NCBI GenBank assembly: GCA_002914845.1
Contig: JXTC01000457.1
Span: 87,535 to 151,534, forward strand
Reading direction: 5' to 3'
Length of the DNA stretch: 64,000 bases
From: Trema orientale
Taxonomy: Eukaryota; Streptophyta; Magnoliopsida; Rosales; Cannabaceae
Part shown: piece by piece, positions 50,638 to 63,050 of the stretch
Layout: the number at the start of each line of letters is the position of its first letter
Numbering within the stretch: the first letter of the stretch is position 1
Program-made: the position numbers and the translations under genes
Notes under the pieces: generated by a model
Databases searched by the model: none
Told to the model about the DNA's origin: nothing
Seen by the model: the letters and a program-made list of their open reading frames with translations, nothing else

Positions 50638-51020
50638 TGTTGGGATTTGTGCCTATAAGCATTATATTTTCTATAATAATATTAAGATATCATTCAATAT
50701 TTTTTTATATAAGATTATTTATATTAAATGTAAAATATCCCAAAGTTCTTATACTGAAAGATGATAATTGAATTATTGACATCAAATGTTATATGTAGTA
50801 GATATAATTCTATATCTAGTCTAAACGACAATAGTTCACAATCGTCATGATAATAAGGGTTGTAGATTCTTTATGTTTTAATCAATAGATGAGTCTAAAA
50901 TCACATAAGTGTTTGATTTTGAACAGATAACTTAATATATGATAAATATATAGAATATAACCAAGTGAAATATATTTATATATAAGTAATCTTGAATGTG
51001 TGTTCCATGCTGGAACATGT
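50638..51020 (+). repeat. Truncated copia LTR
   Basis: TGTTGGGATTTGTGCCTATAAG is a typical copia LTR start. It runs about 380 bp, then gives way to the LTR of another copia element. No internal region belongs to it. Confidence 0.5.
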
Positions 51021-51027
51021 ATTCAAA

Positions 51028-51198
51028 TGTTATATTTTTTAGAATCTATTAGTTGTACATATATATTGTAGACGATGTACGCTAGATTTAGTCTTAATTA
51101 TAGTCAGGGTATTTATGTATTTCTTCCTATATATATTGTGTTGACTCTGTACCCTTTAAAATAATCAAGAAGAAATACTTTTCCTTCACTATTGTTCA
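51028..51198 (+). repeat. Short 5' LTR of a plus-strand copia element
   Basis: Starts TGTTATATTTTTTAGAATC and ends CACTATTGTTCA, followed at once by the primer-binding site TGGTATCATAGC. The small LTR (about 171 bp) and the gag that follows fit the Ale/Retrofit group of copia elements. Confidence 0.65.
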
Positions 51199-51924
51199 TG
51201 GTATCATAGCTGATTTAGCTTCTTTGAATTCCAGCAGCCTTATAATTAAGGCTTTTTTTTTTCCCAGCCTTCATTGTCATCTCTATTTTTCTCTGTCCTT
51301 CATTAATATTTCTTGTTTTTTCTGGTCTTTATTATTGTTGTTGTACTCCAATTTTCATTTATTGTTCCTTTCATTTTTTATATATATTTTTCTCTTCATC
51401 ACGTATGAAATTACCGGTACTATCTCTATTGCTGCCTCTTCTAATTACCAATGGACCAGACACTACGAGAATCTCTCATTTGCAAATTTCTACATCCAAG
51501 TCAGATGACAAAAACTTCATGGAATGGTTTTAGTCCGTGAAAATCACCCTCAAAAGCAAGGGAAAATTCAAGCATGTCAATAGTTTAATAAAGCAATCAG
51601 ATGAGAGTAATTTTAACTTTGAGCACTGGGAGATTGAAAATTCTACGGTAATATCGTGGCTTCTTCACTCCCTGCAACCATAAATTAGCAGGACTTATAT
51701 TTTTCTCTCTATTGCGAAAGAGATTTAGGATGCTATGAATAAAACTTATTCCGAAATTGTTTATTTCACAAATATTTCAGATAAAGTGTAAGATATCTAA
51801 CGTCAAACAAAAGACTTCAAGTATTACAGCTATTACAATACTCAAAGGATTACTAACTGAATTAGATCCTTACTAATATATTAAGGATCTTATGGAGATG
51901 GAAATAATCCCAAAATTGCTAAAG
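51199..51924 (+). pseudogene. Copia gag, first part, broken
   Basis: After the primer-binding site, frames read SKSDDKNFMEWF, then ITLKSKGKFKHVNSLIKQSD, HWEIENSTVISWLLHSLQP and ISRTYIFLSIAKEI, with in-frame stops between them. This matches the copia gag order (WSRSV, KGK-x-G-x-x-x-G, W-x-x-x-NS-x-V-x-SWLL-x-S). It is cut at 51924 by an inserted LTR. Confidence 0.8.
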
Positions 51925-52747
51925 TATAAGATCTGAGGGCTTGCAACACAAAGCGATAGGAGGTCTAACTCCCCTCGAGACCAAAGGAGTCATCGCTTGG
52001 CCCCGAAATGAGTAAATCTTGTGAACCCGATCTCATGGCCTAGAGGACTGCCCAAAGAAGCCGAACTGCCTCGGTCTCGGGATACTCCTACGGATCTGAG
52101 AATATCTTAGAGTTTGGTCAAGATCTCACGTTTATCCGAATAAGAGCTCGAGGCAATTCCAACTCCGTAAATTACAAACCATCATTACACTGATCTCCTA
52201 ATAGTCGGTTGTATTCTCCATTCTAAGGTGTACTACGCTAAATAGGCTTGTAGCCAAAATGCCATAGTACCAGGGGTCTCGTCAAATTAAATGCGCCTCC
52301 CTCAGCTAAGATCAAGGGCTAGAATGGCTTGACTCCTTCCAAAGATGATCTGACGACCCTAATATGCCCTAAATCGCCTATTTAACATCCTGAACCACTA
52401 CATTAAAAATAAGTTGAAATTAAAGGTCGAAATTATACCATTGTCTCTCCTCATATAACTCTCCTATTAATTATTTTCTACTGAGACTTTCTCTTACTTA
52501 AACTCCGCTTGCTAACTTAAGTTTCGGAGTCCATTTGGCAGGTACCATGTCAGTGCCTAGCACCCCCTCTCCCACGCAATTGCTGCCTTGGGACCTCGAC
52601 GCTAAGAGAGAGGCCACCTTACACTCTCAGGCTCGAACCTTGTCCAAAGGGATAGAAGTAATTTGGACTCGGTTTTTTGTAATGACTGGTTACTAATTTC
52701 TTCTCTCACGCTCTTCGATAATACCAAGACGAAATTGTGCGCCAATA
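51925..52747 (+). mobile_element. Solo LTR inserted in copia gag
   Basis: Clearly GC-richer than its surroundings. It starts TATAAGATCTGAGG and ends GTGCGCCAATA, which look like TG...CA ends with G-to-A and C-to-T changes. The flanks TAAAG (51920-51924) and GAAAG (52748-52752) match at four of five. The phrase GCTAACTTAAGTTTCGGAGT then GGCAGGTACC is typical of the R/U5 part of Tat-type and TRIM LTRs. Confidence 0.65.
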
Positions 52748-53950
52748 GAAAGGATTATTGAATTCATTTTTGGACTCAACTCTGAATATTGTCAAGCTAT
52801 TGACCAAGTGCTTGGAAAGGAAACATCTCTACCAAACCTTGGTGAAGCATTGTTTATGTTCGTGGTGAAGAAAGCAACAAAGAATTGATAAACACTAACC
52901 TAGGAGAAAGTGGAGGAACGACCATTCAAAACTTTGTACTTCCTGGAGTGAAACCTGCTAACAACAGCAGAGCTCATGACAAAAGTCATCTTACATTCGA
53001 TTATTGGAACAAGCTGAGACACAATTGGCATACGCATTGGAAATTACATGGGAAGCCAAAAAACATGAAAAAATTTAGTAACTAAGAACATTTCTAACCT
53101 AATTTTGCGGGCCAAGCAAATCAAGTTACTACCATATTGATAGAATATTGAACAAGATTCAATCGGATTCAATCAGGTAGATATTGAAAAGCTTAAATGT
53201 GTATTGAACCAACTTGATAACCCTGACTCTGATAAACTTACAAATACAAGTTATTGTTCCATGGCTCATTCGAGTATAAATTATTCAACTCCCATAAAGT
53301 CTAGTTCAAATATCTGGATAGATTTAGGTACTTTTGATCATATGACTATACTATGCCTAATATCTTTCTTAAATATTCTCCACGTCCAAGTAACAAAAAA
53401 TTAAAGTAGGTGATGGAACTTTCTCCTCGATTGCTAGCCAAGGACTACAGTAACTCCGAATTTTGTCCTACATGTTCCAAGTTTAAGCTACAACTTATTA
53501 TCAATACGAATGATCACGAAAGATTGAAATTACTTGTCAAATTCATTCCAGCTAGTTGTTATTTTCTGGATCGATTGGGGGAAGATGATTAGGCTTGACA
53601 AGTTGAAATATAATCTTTACTAACTGGATGCTAATTTAAAGAATGGAGAAGATGGGTCTCAATGTTTGGTTTCACACAAATTTTGTTTTGAACAAATTTA
53701 CCATTGGCATAACCGATTAGGATATCGACCTTTTACCCTTTTGAAAGGATTGTTTCCCTCATTCTTTGGAAAAACGTGATGTTAACAGTTTTCTTGAAGA
53801 TATTATTCAGTTCCTCGGAAAATTCGTAGCTAATGGCGCTTGCCTTTATCTAACGATTCCTCTATGAATATCAGGGTCTCATACATTTTTCATGAAAGAA
53901 ATTGCGCAATTGACAGATTGGTTAGTTTTGAGATGTAGTGTTCTCAAAAT
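52748..53950 (+). pseudogene. Copia gag end, zinc knuckle, protease and pre-integrase relics
   Basis: Directly after the inserted LTR the gag resumes with ERIIEFIFGLNSEYCQ and QVLGKETSLPNLGEAL. A knuckle remnant near 52980-53070 has HWKLHGKPKN. SSNIWIDLGTFDHMT near 53310 is the protease motif (normally W-x-x-DSGA-x-DHMT), with the catalytic DSGA lost. YHWHNRLGYRPFTLLK near 53700 is the GAG-pre-integrase motif. Recognisable sequence fades by about 53950; no RT remains. Confidence 0.8.
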
Positions 53951-55680
53951 AGTTAGTGGCACTGTGTTCCTGATTTTTTTTCTTCTATTATTTGTACCGA
54001 TATGTTTGTACTCTTTTCCTTGTTAGGATTTTTCCAACAAGTTTTTGCTTAATTAAGTTTTATGAGGTACAACTTGATAGTTGTTTTTCTCATTTTTCGG
54101 TTATTTGTTTTGTTTTTTCTCTTTGATATTTTCTTCTTCTTTGGTAATAAATTTTATAGTTCTAAGTTATTGAACACCAGTGGAAAGTTCTTTTTGGTGC
54201 CACCTTAGTTAAGATTCTTTCAGTTTCATGTAGAAACTTCTTCTTCTCGCCATATATAATTTATTAAACAAAAGGCTATGCCATTGAACCGAAATTTAAT
54301 GCCTACGTGCCAATTGTTTGGTTATAACCTATACCAAATATTAAAGAAAAATTATATTGAGGTTATTTAAGCCCTTATTATAAAAACATAAGTCATTAAC
54401 CAGCCGACCATGAAAAAGACAAGTTGAAATGTAAGACAATTTCCACACACAATGAATATCCTATTCCAAAATGAACAATAGAAAATTAATACTTCTACTT
54501 TTTTGGGGTTTTCACTTTCAATCAGTCTCGTGAGACACATCCTCTTTTAAACTCTAAAGCATCTTTTGGTAAGTTTCACATCACAATCTTCCTACCTAAA
54601 AGAACAAGGTAATAAACTAGGTATATAATTGAATTAACAAATTCCTTCACCTAAACTGATTCACAAATCCTACTATATTTATTTAAAATTGGAAATCCCA
54701 AATCCTTAATATATTCAATCAATTATAAATTAATATTTCATTGACAGCAACCAACATTCCCAACAATTCTTTTAGTCTTTTGTCTAATAATGATTGAAAG
54801 TTGAGACTTGCACATACTTGCACATGAAGCAATAAGTAAACTAGAATTTTTTTTCAAAACTTATATGCAAGTCGCTATATATATGCTTGTTTATTTAATT
54901 TTCCATGCCAAAAGTTGTCCATGTCAATTCGCTTGGATCCTAAAATCTACTAAAAATATTCCCATGCATTTTTCAATTCGAATAACTTCAAAAACCAAAA
55001 ATAAACAATTAACTTAAAAGAATTAAAAGAAGAATATAGAAATATTCGCTCAGAAGAATAAAAATATTAATTGCACACTAATAATCCCAAACTGCAATGA
55101 AATTTCACCTTCGTTCTTTGAAAGTTTATAACACGATATTCAGGTCGTTAAATATGATAATAAATTTTGTCCAGTCCATAATCGCAAAAACAGTAGCAAA
55201 TAAAATTCCACGTACTGCATAAACTACTAATGAAAGGTGTAAGTTTCAAAAACCAAAATGAAATTGTTATGAATTAGAGGCAATATTATAGTGACCAGTA
55301 ATACTAGTGACACTTCTAGACGCTAATTTCCCAATAGAAATCGTTTTACAAAAAGAGAAAAAGAGAATCTGAATAGAAAAAAAAAAATCAGCAGTCTGAG
55401 AACCAAGCTACTCCATTATCTAGTTGAGTTTAAAGACATAAATTAAAACGGTTTAGTGACTAATTTTTTTTTATGAGTAATATTAGGAACACTAACATTT
55501 TATACTAAAAATATATACTACATGAAGTGTCATTCATTTCAATTATTTTTCTTTTTAAAATATGACTATACTATTTAAAGTTATGTAGCTAAAAATGATA
55601 TCACATTATTAGTCTAAACTTTTTGTATAAGATTTTAGGATGATCGTAAACGCTAAAATTAAAATTTTCAAATAAATTTT
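53951..55680. other. Gene-free AT-rich region
   Basis: No coding frame, RNA gene or element ends are recognised. T-rich tracts dominate 53970-54140. Confidence 0.5.
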
Positions 55681-55821
55681 ATTCATTATTGGAAAAAAAA
55701 AAAAAAAAGCGATGAGGATTGAGAGGTTCACTCAAAAAGTAAAATAAAAGAAAATTGTGACGTGGCTGATGTTTATCATTTTTAAGGGGAAAGAGAGAAA
55801 GAGAGAGGCTTTGTTTTGCAG

Positions 55822-55974
55822 TTTGCAAGGATTCCCGGTGCCCTACGATGGAGTGGGCATGAAAGTGAAGCCCACGGAGGGATAGTTTGCTTCTGCGAAG
55901 GAGATGTGGGTCCCACTCGCAGCGTACTACCCCACACCAATCTTCAATCGCCGGCACTACGATATGGACATCAT
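55822..55974 (+). other. Exon-like segment with splice-site signals, one internal stop
   Basis: A TTTTGCAG acceptor precedes 55822 and a strong donor, CAT|GTAAGA, follows 55974. The 153-bp segment is much GC-richer than its flanks. In one frame (entry and exit both phase 2) it reads GFPVPYDGVGMKVKP, a TAG codon, then EMWVPLAAYYPTPIFNRRHY, text that looks protein-like. Another frame is fully open but looks less natural. I recognise no family and no neighbouring exons. It could be an exon of a decayed gene, a captured gene fragment or chance. Confidence 0.3.
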
Positions 55975-56399
55975 GTAAGACAACTCTTCTTTCTTCTCTC
56001 TCCTCTCTACCTTGTCTCTTTTAGGAATCTCCCCAATATTCCTTTTCCATCATCTTTTCTTTTATTATTATTATTTTCTATTTAATATTGTTTTCCTTAC
56101 TTTAGAAAAAAAACTTTGAATTCACTTGTTATCCTTTAAACCTTGATTTTAGTCTTATGCTTTAAAATCAAATTAAATCAGTGGGAATAGTCCCTGAATT
56201 ATTACAAGTGGTTGATAAGTCCTTTATAGAATCTCCCGTTGAATCGAAGGACTAAACAAAAATTATTATCTGAAGTTTATAGATCAACTGTGAATTGGTT
56301 GCTCTTCGAAATGACTATTTTATCCTTGATTGTAATTCAAGGTAATTATCAAAGTTTAATCATCTCTGTAGTAAAAATATTACGGGCATCTTATTATAT

Positions 56400-56759
56400 G
56401 AGGATAGTATCACTTTTATATTTGTATTTTGATATTTTGTTCAATTTATACCTTGTGTTTTAGTTTTTATCAATATTAACCTTTAGATTTAAAATCCGTT
56501 GCAAATTTATACTCTGATACTAATTTAAAGCAGTTAATTTATCACGATAATTTAATAAACTTGTTCTCGGATCAGTTTTTATACAATTTATTTTTGATTT
56601 TTTAAACAGTATCTTAGTAAATTAACTGCACTAAATTGGTATCAGGGTATAAATTTATAACAAATTTCAAATATAAGTGTCAATATTGATAATAATTAAA
56701 ACACAAGATATAATTTGAAGAAAGTGTCAAAATGCACGATAGAAAAATGAAAATACCCC
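56400..56759. mobile_element. Foldback MITE related to the outer MITE in IDD intron 2
   Basis: The left end GAGGATAGTATCAC and reversed right end GGGGTATTTTCATTTTTC lead into well-paired arms (TTTTAGTTTTTATCAATATT / TTTTAATTATTATCAATATT). Exact 8-bp TATTATAT copies flank it (56392-56399 and 56760-56767). The body aligns by eye with 12402-12731. Confidence 0.75.
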
Positions 56760-56767
56760 TATTATAT

Positions 56768-59700
56768 ATGCTAGCAGTTTGACAATACATGATTATATAT
56801 AAATCAGTTTCCACTACTGATTTTATAGGTGAATCGATATCACTTTTTTATTATTGCTTGGTGGTACTACATGTGCCTAATAACGTTTGCTCTCTTAGTA
56901 AATTTAGGTATTGTTGCTATCACTACAAGGAAGCGACACTAATTCTAGACCCCAGACTACCTTTTCTATTTATTTAAAGTCTAGAATTTAAATCAAGGTT
57001 ATTAATCCCAGAAAGAAAAATAAAAATTAACGATATATAGGAGGGAGTTCTCAGAAAAAATGAAAGATGGTAGGGAGTTTCCTTGGTTGAATTTTGTACA
57101 ATCTCGGTTGCTTTATGAATCGTAGCCTCTGTTTGGCACAGATTTCGGCGAAGGCCGCATGCAGTTGTCTCCAAAAGCCGAAAGGCTTTCCAGAAAGGAA
57201 ACTTTGGTTGTTAATTAGGCAGCTTAGAAATTCTATATATTAATTTTGCACCGAAAACTTAGGTTAATAATGTGATATTATTTTTAACTACATAATTTTA
57301 AATATTGTACTTTTATTTTCAAAGAAATAAGTAGTTGAAATAAATGTCACTTCATGTAGTGTAATATTTTGTATAAGATATCCGTATCCTTAACATAACT
57401 CTTTTAACTTTTAGCATTAGAAATATATGTTTTGAAATCCTATTGTTAATATTATTTGGTTGCCTTATGATCTATCTTATATATCACCTAAAGGACAGTA
57501 TCTGAATTTATTACATCAATTGGGCTTGAATTTAAAATTTATACTTCTTTTCAAATGCAACCTAATCATCGGTGTAATATTATTGACAACATCGAGTGCC
57601 GGCTGGACAAGGGGAACATATTAATTTGGTCTCGTCCTACTTCCGAGGGTGTGACACAGAAACACTATGATTGTTTCCAGAAAAAAGGGTCACAGCAAAG
57701 TACTTCGGCGAAAGCTTTACGGAAAATTTTCATTCCACCTTCCCGATCTATTTTAGAAGTGAGGGATTTTAGAAACCCTATGATTTTTTCTAGAAGTGGG
57801 AGATTTTTCATTGTATTTATTACTAACTGAGTATGCGCCTTTTTTCTGAAAAAAGGGGAAAAAAAAAAAAACACAAAAACAAAACAAAAAATAAAAAACT
57901 GGGATGCGCTCTCATTATTAGAGGTAGATAATGGTATTAATCGTGTCTTACTATGTTTGGCCTAATACGTTAGTCAAGACACAATATTCATCTGTCGCGT
58001 CTTGTTAGTTTGGACATGATTAGTAAGTGTATCACATTAGTTGCTATCATTATGTTCATGCTAATTTCGTGTCTATTTATTTTCGAGTCTTATTTTGTAC
58101 ATTTCAAAAATTATTTTGTTCTCGTGCTTTAATCATCACACCCGTTTTTTAAGCTCGTATCTGCCTAATTTTTGCTTATAAGTGCTAATTTTTCAGCTTC
58201 TTTTCTTCTCATGAAAAATTGACTAATTATTTTGTTTTATCTACTATATTATTTTTCTTTTTAAATATAAAACATTCTAATTGAATAAAAAATGTGGTCT
58301 ACATTTTTTTCAAATAATTTTAAAGAATTAATATCATAATGTATGAATTATTCTATAAACATGCATATTAAATATATGAAATTCCGGACTTTTTGTTTTT
58401 CTACTTTTATTGAAAAGTAATCATGAATAATTAAAAGACAATTTTTCTTTTTATCTTTTACGTTAAAATTTTTGTATAAATTTAATCGGAGTATTTCCTA
58501 GCACATTATTCATTGCATTTAGTGCCTATTCTTTCATGTTTGTTGTGTCTATGAGCCTGTCGAAATTATTCACTGAGAAGAGTGATTGCATCTGTTTTCT
58601 AACAACAGTAGCTGAAAAGATCTTCTAATTAAGAACAAAAAACCTAAAGAGCTTCCAATGGCTTAGCAGCTCTGCTAGGTAGATGTTATCTCAAATTAGC
58701 ATACAACATGTCAGCTTTTAAACTCCTGAACATAATGCCAGCTTGTTGACACGATCAATAACTTTTGCCTATGGTGATTTTAGTTTGAGAATGATATAAA
58801 TGATCTTTCATTGATTTTTTTTTTTTTTTCGCTGTGAATTTTACTGATTGGATTTGATTGACAAATTTAATTACAAGTACTACCCTATCATAGAATTTTC
58901 CATTCGAATTAGGAAGGAACGGATGTCACATTCCGTATATTTTGAGTATAACTTGGTAACATAACCTAAAACATGGGGAATTCGTAAACTTCACTTTTTT
59001 CTTTCTTCTTCTTTTTTTTTTTTTTTTTGGCTGAAGATTTGTAAATTTATTTGTACTATATTTCAACTATATCATATACGTGGTGGATTATGCACGAGGA
59101 AAATAAAACAGCAAGAAAGTATAGGAAGATAGATGGTGGGAGGAAAAAGAAAAACATCATTAAGAAAACCAAAAACGATGGAAAACATGATTGGAAAAAA
59201 AAAATCTACATGCAAGAAAAGTATAGAAAGAGAGATGGGAATACTCAAACATGTGATTTGCCTGGTTTGGTGCATGTGAGTGATTGTGATACATGAGGAC
59301 ACGTGGTGTCAGGCCAGTATTAACCCCACATTATTTGTGGTTATCTTTTGGATGGAATATCTATCAAATATACACATCGCTGAGTAGACCCAAGAACTGA
59401 AAGTAATAGTGTACTGAGAGCTTAATTATATTTGACAATTGGACCCTCAGCATAATTACAAAAAATCCTTTTTTTCCCTTATAGTGGGCCTCCAATGGTA
59501 AACTTCCTAGTATCAGATGAGAGAGAAAGAGAGAGAGGATTGAAGGTCACGGGCTTGCACTTAGAACCAAAGGAAAGATTCACCTGGTAAGAGATAGAGA
59601 AAGAATTTATATAAGAAAGATATGTGGTAGTACAGCGATATGAAATAACATATATAGTATATAGTTTCAGCCAATATTATATTTATATATATATAAATGT

Positions 59701-61807
59701 ATCTAGGTATATAAGTACGAAAAGTTTGCATACGGAACTTTCATCTAAGTGACAACCAACTGCCACGTACCTTTTTTCTGCCTTCTTCTTCCTTTCGTGT
59801 ATTGTCCGCCTTGAGACAACTTTTCAAGATCCTGTCACTAAAACTACTTATTCGATCGTGTTTTCCTTTGATTTTAATTTGCTTAACTTTTTGCGCTATA
59901 CATAATCACCTATAGTTGTGTTCAATATTCTAATATACTTACATGTTGTATTACGCCATAAGCTATATATGCGTGCCAAATTCAACGTCAGTTAGGAAAT
60001 AGTGTGAAAGCTGGGAAATGTCAAGTTATTTACGAAAATTTTAATATCAAATGATGTACCAAGCGAAATTTATCATTTCTCATCATAGTAAATCTATTTG
60101 CAGAATTTTATGATTTTACCAATTAGAAAACGGTTATTCACTTGTCACATTATTTAGTAACAAAAACTCAGTACATAACTAACTACTAATTTCTAGTATA
60201 TATATACAAGTCATTGTCGTTTAAACAATAGACTGTATAAAGCACATTTTCTTTCCGGGTGGAAGACTGTATGAAGCACTTGTGATCAAAAGTTGCATTT
60301 TTCCACATCGAATTTTAGATTGACCCGCTTAACGTAATGTATGTAACGGCAAAAAAAAAAAAAAGTCTTGTACTTTTGTTAAGAAGATTAATTGTTGATA
60401 GTAGAATACAGTGGTCCAAACTTTGGCTGTACTGTTGGCCAAATGCAGCCTTTCATACAGATGGTCATTTCTCCTATATAACAGTGGGGTTAAAGATGAG
60501 ATGCTTGGCGTGTAATATCCATGTCTATATATTTATGTATACATATCCTAATTCCCCAGTTGACCTACAACGTTAGGGAAAAATCCAGCTGATGAATATA
60601 TATTTATTACTAGGGAAATGCTCTAGTAGAATTTAATATACTTATTTGTACATATATATATATATATAGTGACCAACGAGCAGTTTTTTACCAGATTAAT
60701 TTGTCCAATTAAAGAATTAAGTTTTAAATATTATTCCTGATTGATTATTTTGAAAATCAGATAATTTGATAATATGCATCTAAATAGTATATATACTTTT
60801 TTTTTTAAAAAAAAAAAAAGAGTTGTTGGTATTTGTTGTCATGGCGTTGGACAATATATTAACTGCATAAGACAACCTTTAATATGAAATATACAATTGA
60901 GAAGAATTTGAGCCTAGTGTCTACATTCACACATTTTCTTATTTTAATTATTTAGATTATTTTTAGGCCTGAAATTAAGGGAATTGAATGATACTACCAG
61001 AACCATTAAAGAGGGATTCTTTGTCTTTTTTTTTTAATAGAAAAAAGTCCTTGACAATTTGAAATTACATATATAATATATATATATACATATATATATA
61101 TTGCTTTGTTTAGCCATGACTATATAGATCCCCCATTTTGTGGGTTTTTTTTTTTTTTTTTTCAGTTTCAAATGTCGTCTTTTGTGTCCATACTTTCTTT
61201 TTATGACCTTTACTTATTTTATTAATCTATTTTGTTTTAGGTGGCAAAAAATAGTTGTGCAGATCAGTGCCTACTTAATTAGGATTTGCCTGTAGAATTT
61301 GAGTGTTCTTTTCTCTAATTTTATTCAAAGTACCTATGAATTATTGAGTTTGACCTGCCATAACAGACTTCGAACTCCACAACGTTCAAAACGATATTCC
61401 AATAATATACAATAATCAAGCGAGAAGTCTATATTCCAACCAAAAACTCTGTGCATGCAACTATGTCATAGATATAATATGGTGATAATCACACCTCCTT
61501 TTAATATTGAGGATCATAAGTTCAAATCTGGTGAATATGAGAAACGGCAACTAAAAATGTTATGTTTGAAGTTTCAATTCTATCAAGGAAAAACAAAAAA
61601 GGGAGGGAAAAATAAATTAAAAACGGATACTTTAACATAATTTAAGAGAATTTAGAAATATCACAAAAATTAAAGAGAAAGGAAAATTGCAAAAGAAATT
61701 TTATCATACTTCTGGGGAAAAAAAAATACTCATTCTTCCCTCAGTCCTTTTCTTTTTATTCTTCTAATCTTTCATGAAAAATACTTCATTAAAAGGATCC
61801 AATTAGA
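56768..61807. other. Gene-free AT-rich region between MITE and ETL1
   Basis: Small frames occur (for example 57555-57830 and 59051-59296), but none shows a domain, splice support or coding-like composition. Poly-T or poly-A runs lie near 58819, 59011, 60350 and 61145. No element ends were recognised. Confidence 0.5.
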
Positions 61808-61889
61808 CTAACTCCTTAAAGTTGCGATCATGTCACGTTTAACTCTTAAAAGAAAGCCTTGAAATAAAAGTGACAGAATTGTCACATAC

Positions 61890-62011
61890 CAACTCAGTGG
61901 GAGATGACTAGGTCTGAGGTCTTCATAATCAACACAGTTCTCTGTATCCCACTCGGCAAAGTTGAAAACTCTAGTGGGATTAGTTAAGCAAATCTTCTCC
62001 TGCAGCTTCAT
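61890..62011 (-). other. Possible exon downstream of ETL1
   Basis: On the minus strand an ATG at 62011 opens MKLQEKICLTNPTRVFNF, followed by VDYEDLRPSHLPLSW. A strong donor, TTG|GTATGT, follows 61890, and a candidate acceptor CTGCAG lies within the frame. The composition is protein-like. I recognise no family and found no next exon. It starts about 510 bp beyond the ETL1 stop on the same strand, so it could be a separate gene's first exon or an alternative ETL1 tail. Confidence 0.3.
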
Positions 62012-62519
62012 ACTTGAAATTAAATAATATAAAAAACATTTCTATGAGAATCAGACCATCCAATCCGAATAAAAACGATAGAAGGGTTGGACATAAGTAC
62101 ATGAGAAACTACCCAAAAAAAAAACCAGTCCACGCGAAAAGAATAAGCAGGTCCCAGAAATTATTTAAAACACGTCTCGATCTAAACAGAATTTAATCAC
62201 TTATTTTGGTGCCTATTAAAATAACCGAGTTACCAAGTATCGAAAGCAATTAAGCAAGATCATGGGTATCAAATGAATTTTGTTTCGTCGAAACCGTTAA
62301 ATAATATCTGTGAAACCATTAATTATAAGCATTTTTCATTAATAAGTTTAACTACGAACAAGAATTTTGGGCCGATTTAGACCCGTATAGCATTATGCAC
62401 TATCGAGATCAAGTACTAACATTTTGCTAAAAACTAATCTACGAAAACAACAATGGACTTACAAATGACGAATCTAAAAGCAAAAATAGAGTAAATAATA
62501 CAAAAACTGGTGACAGCCA

Positions 62520-63049
62520 TTAACCAAGTAAAAGTGCGGATAATATCTCTCCCATGGTCTTCTCAGATGTATCACCTTCCTCATCCATTTCCAAGCCTGA
62601 CTCAAGAACAGCAGCATCTAGAACTAATTTGCGTTTTGCTATCTCATAAACATTTTCATCAACTGTACCCTTGGTGACCAACCTGGAAAGATCTCAAACA
62701 GTCGGTGATCATAAAAAGGAAAAGAAAATACAAAAAAATAAACAAATAAAAATAAAAATTAATAATAATAATGAGGAAAAAAAGACAGATTTGACTCTCC
62801 CCCTGATGGGGTATGAGAGGGAAACATTACCTATAGATGGTAACGGGCTTTGTTTGACCAATACGATGACAGCGGTCTTCTGCCTGTCGATCAATTTGTG
62901 GGTTGAAATCCATGTCGTGAATGACAACAGTATCAGCGCCAGTCAAGTTCAAACCTTGCCCTCCAGCTCTTGTGGACAGCAAGCATGCAAATATGGAATT
63001 GTCATTATTGAACGTGTCAACTATCGTCTGTCTCTCTGTTACCTGGGTA
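62520..63049 (-). CDS. ETL1: ETL1/CHR19-type SNF2 chromatin remodeller, last two exons (partial)
   Basis: Nuclear ATP-dependent DNA translocase of the SNF2 family, SMARCAD1/Fun30 group; relatives remodel nucleosomes in heterochromatin and repair. Visible exons are 63049-62831 and 62682-62520, joined through AG|GTAATG and TTTCCAG, about 126 residues. The first carries [14 protein letters not shown], helicase motif V ([18 protein letters not shown]) and motif VI ([20 protein letters not shown]). The second reads [20 protein letters not shown] and ends [18 protein letters not shown], which matches the Arabidopsis ETL1 C terminus as I recall it. The ATPase N-terminal half and any CUE domains lie past 64000. 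Both exons are intact, with no stops or missing motif residues. Confidence 0.93.
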
Positions 63050-63050
63050 C

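Noticed and set aside
53204..53592. Two short frames as separate genes
   Set aside because: They are pieces of the copia protease and integrase relic.
57555..57830. 91-residue plus-strand frame
   Set aside because: No recognisable domain or splice context; kept out as unsupported.
59051..59302. Frames of about 80 residues on both strands
   Set aside because: Lysine-rich or hydrophobic low-complexity shadows of an A-rich stretch.
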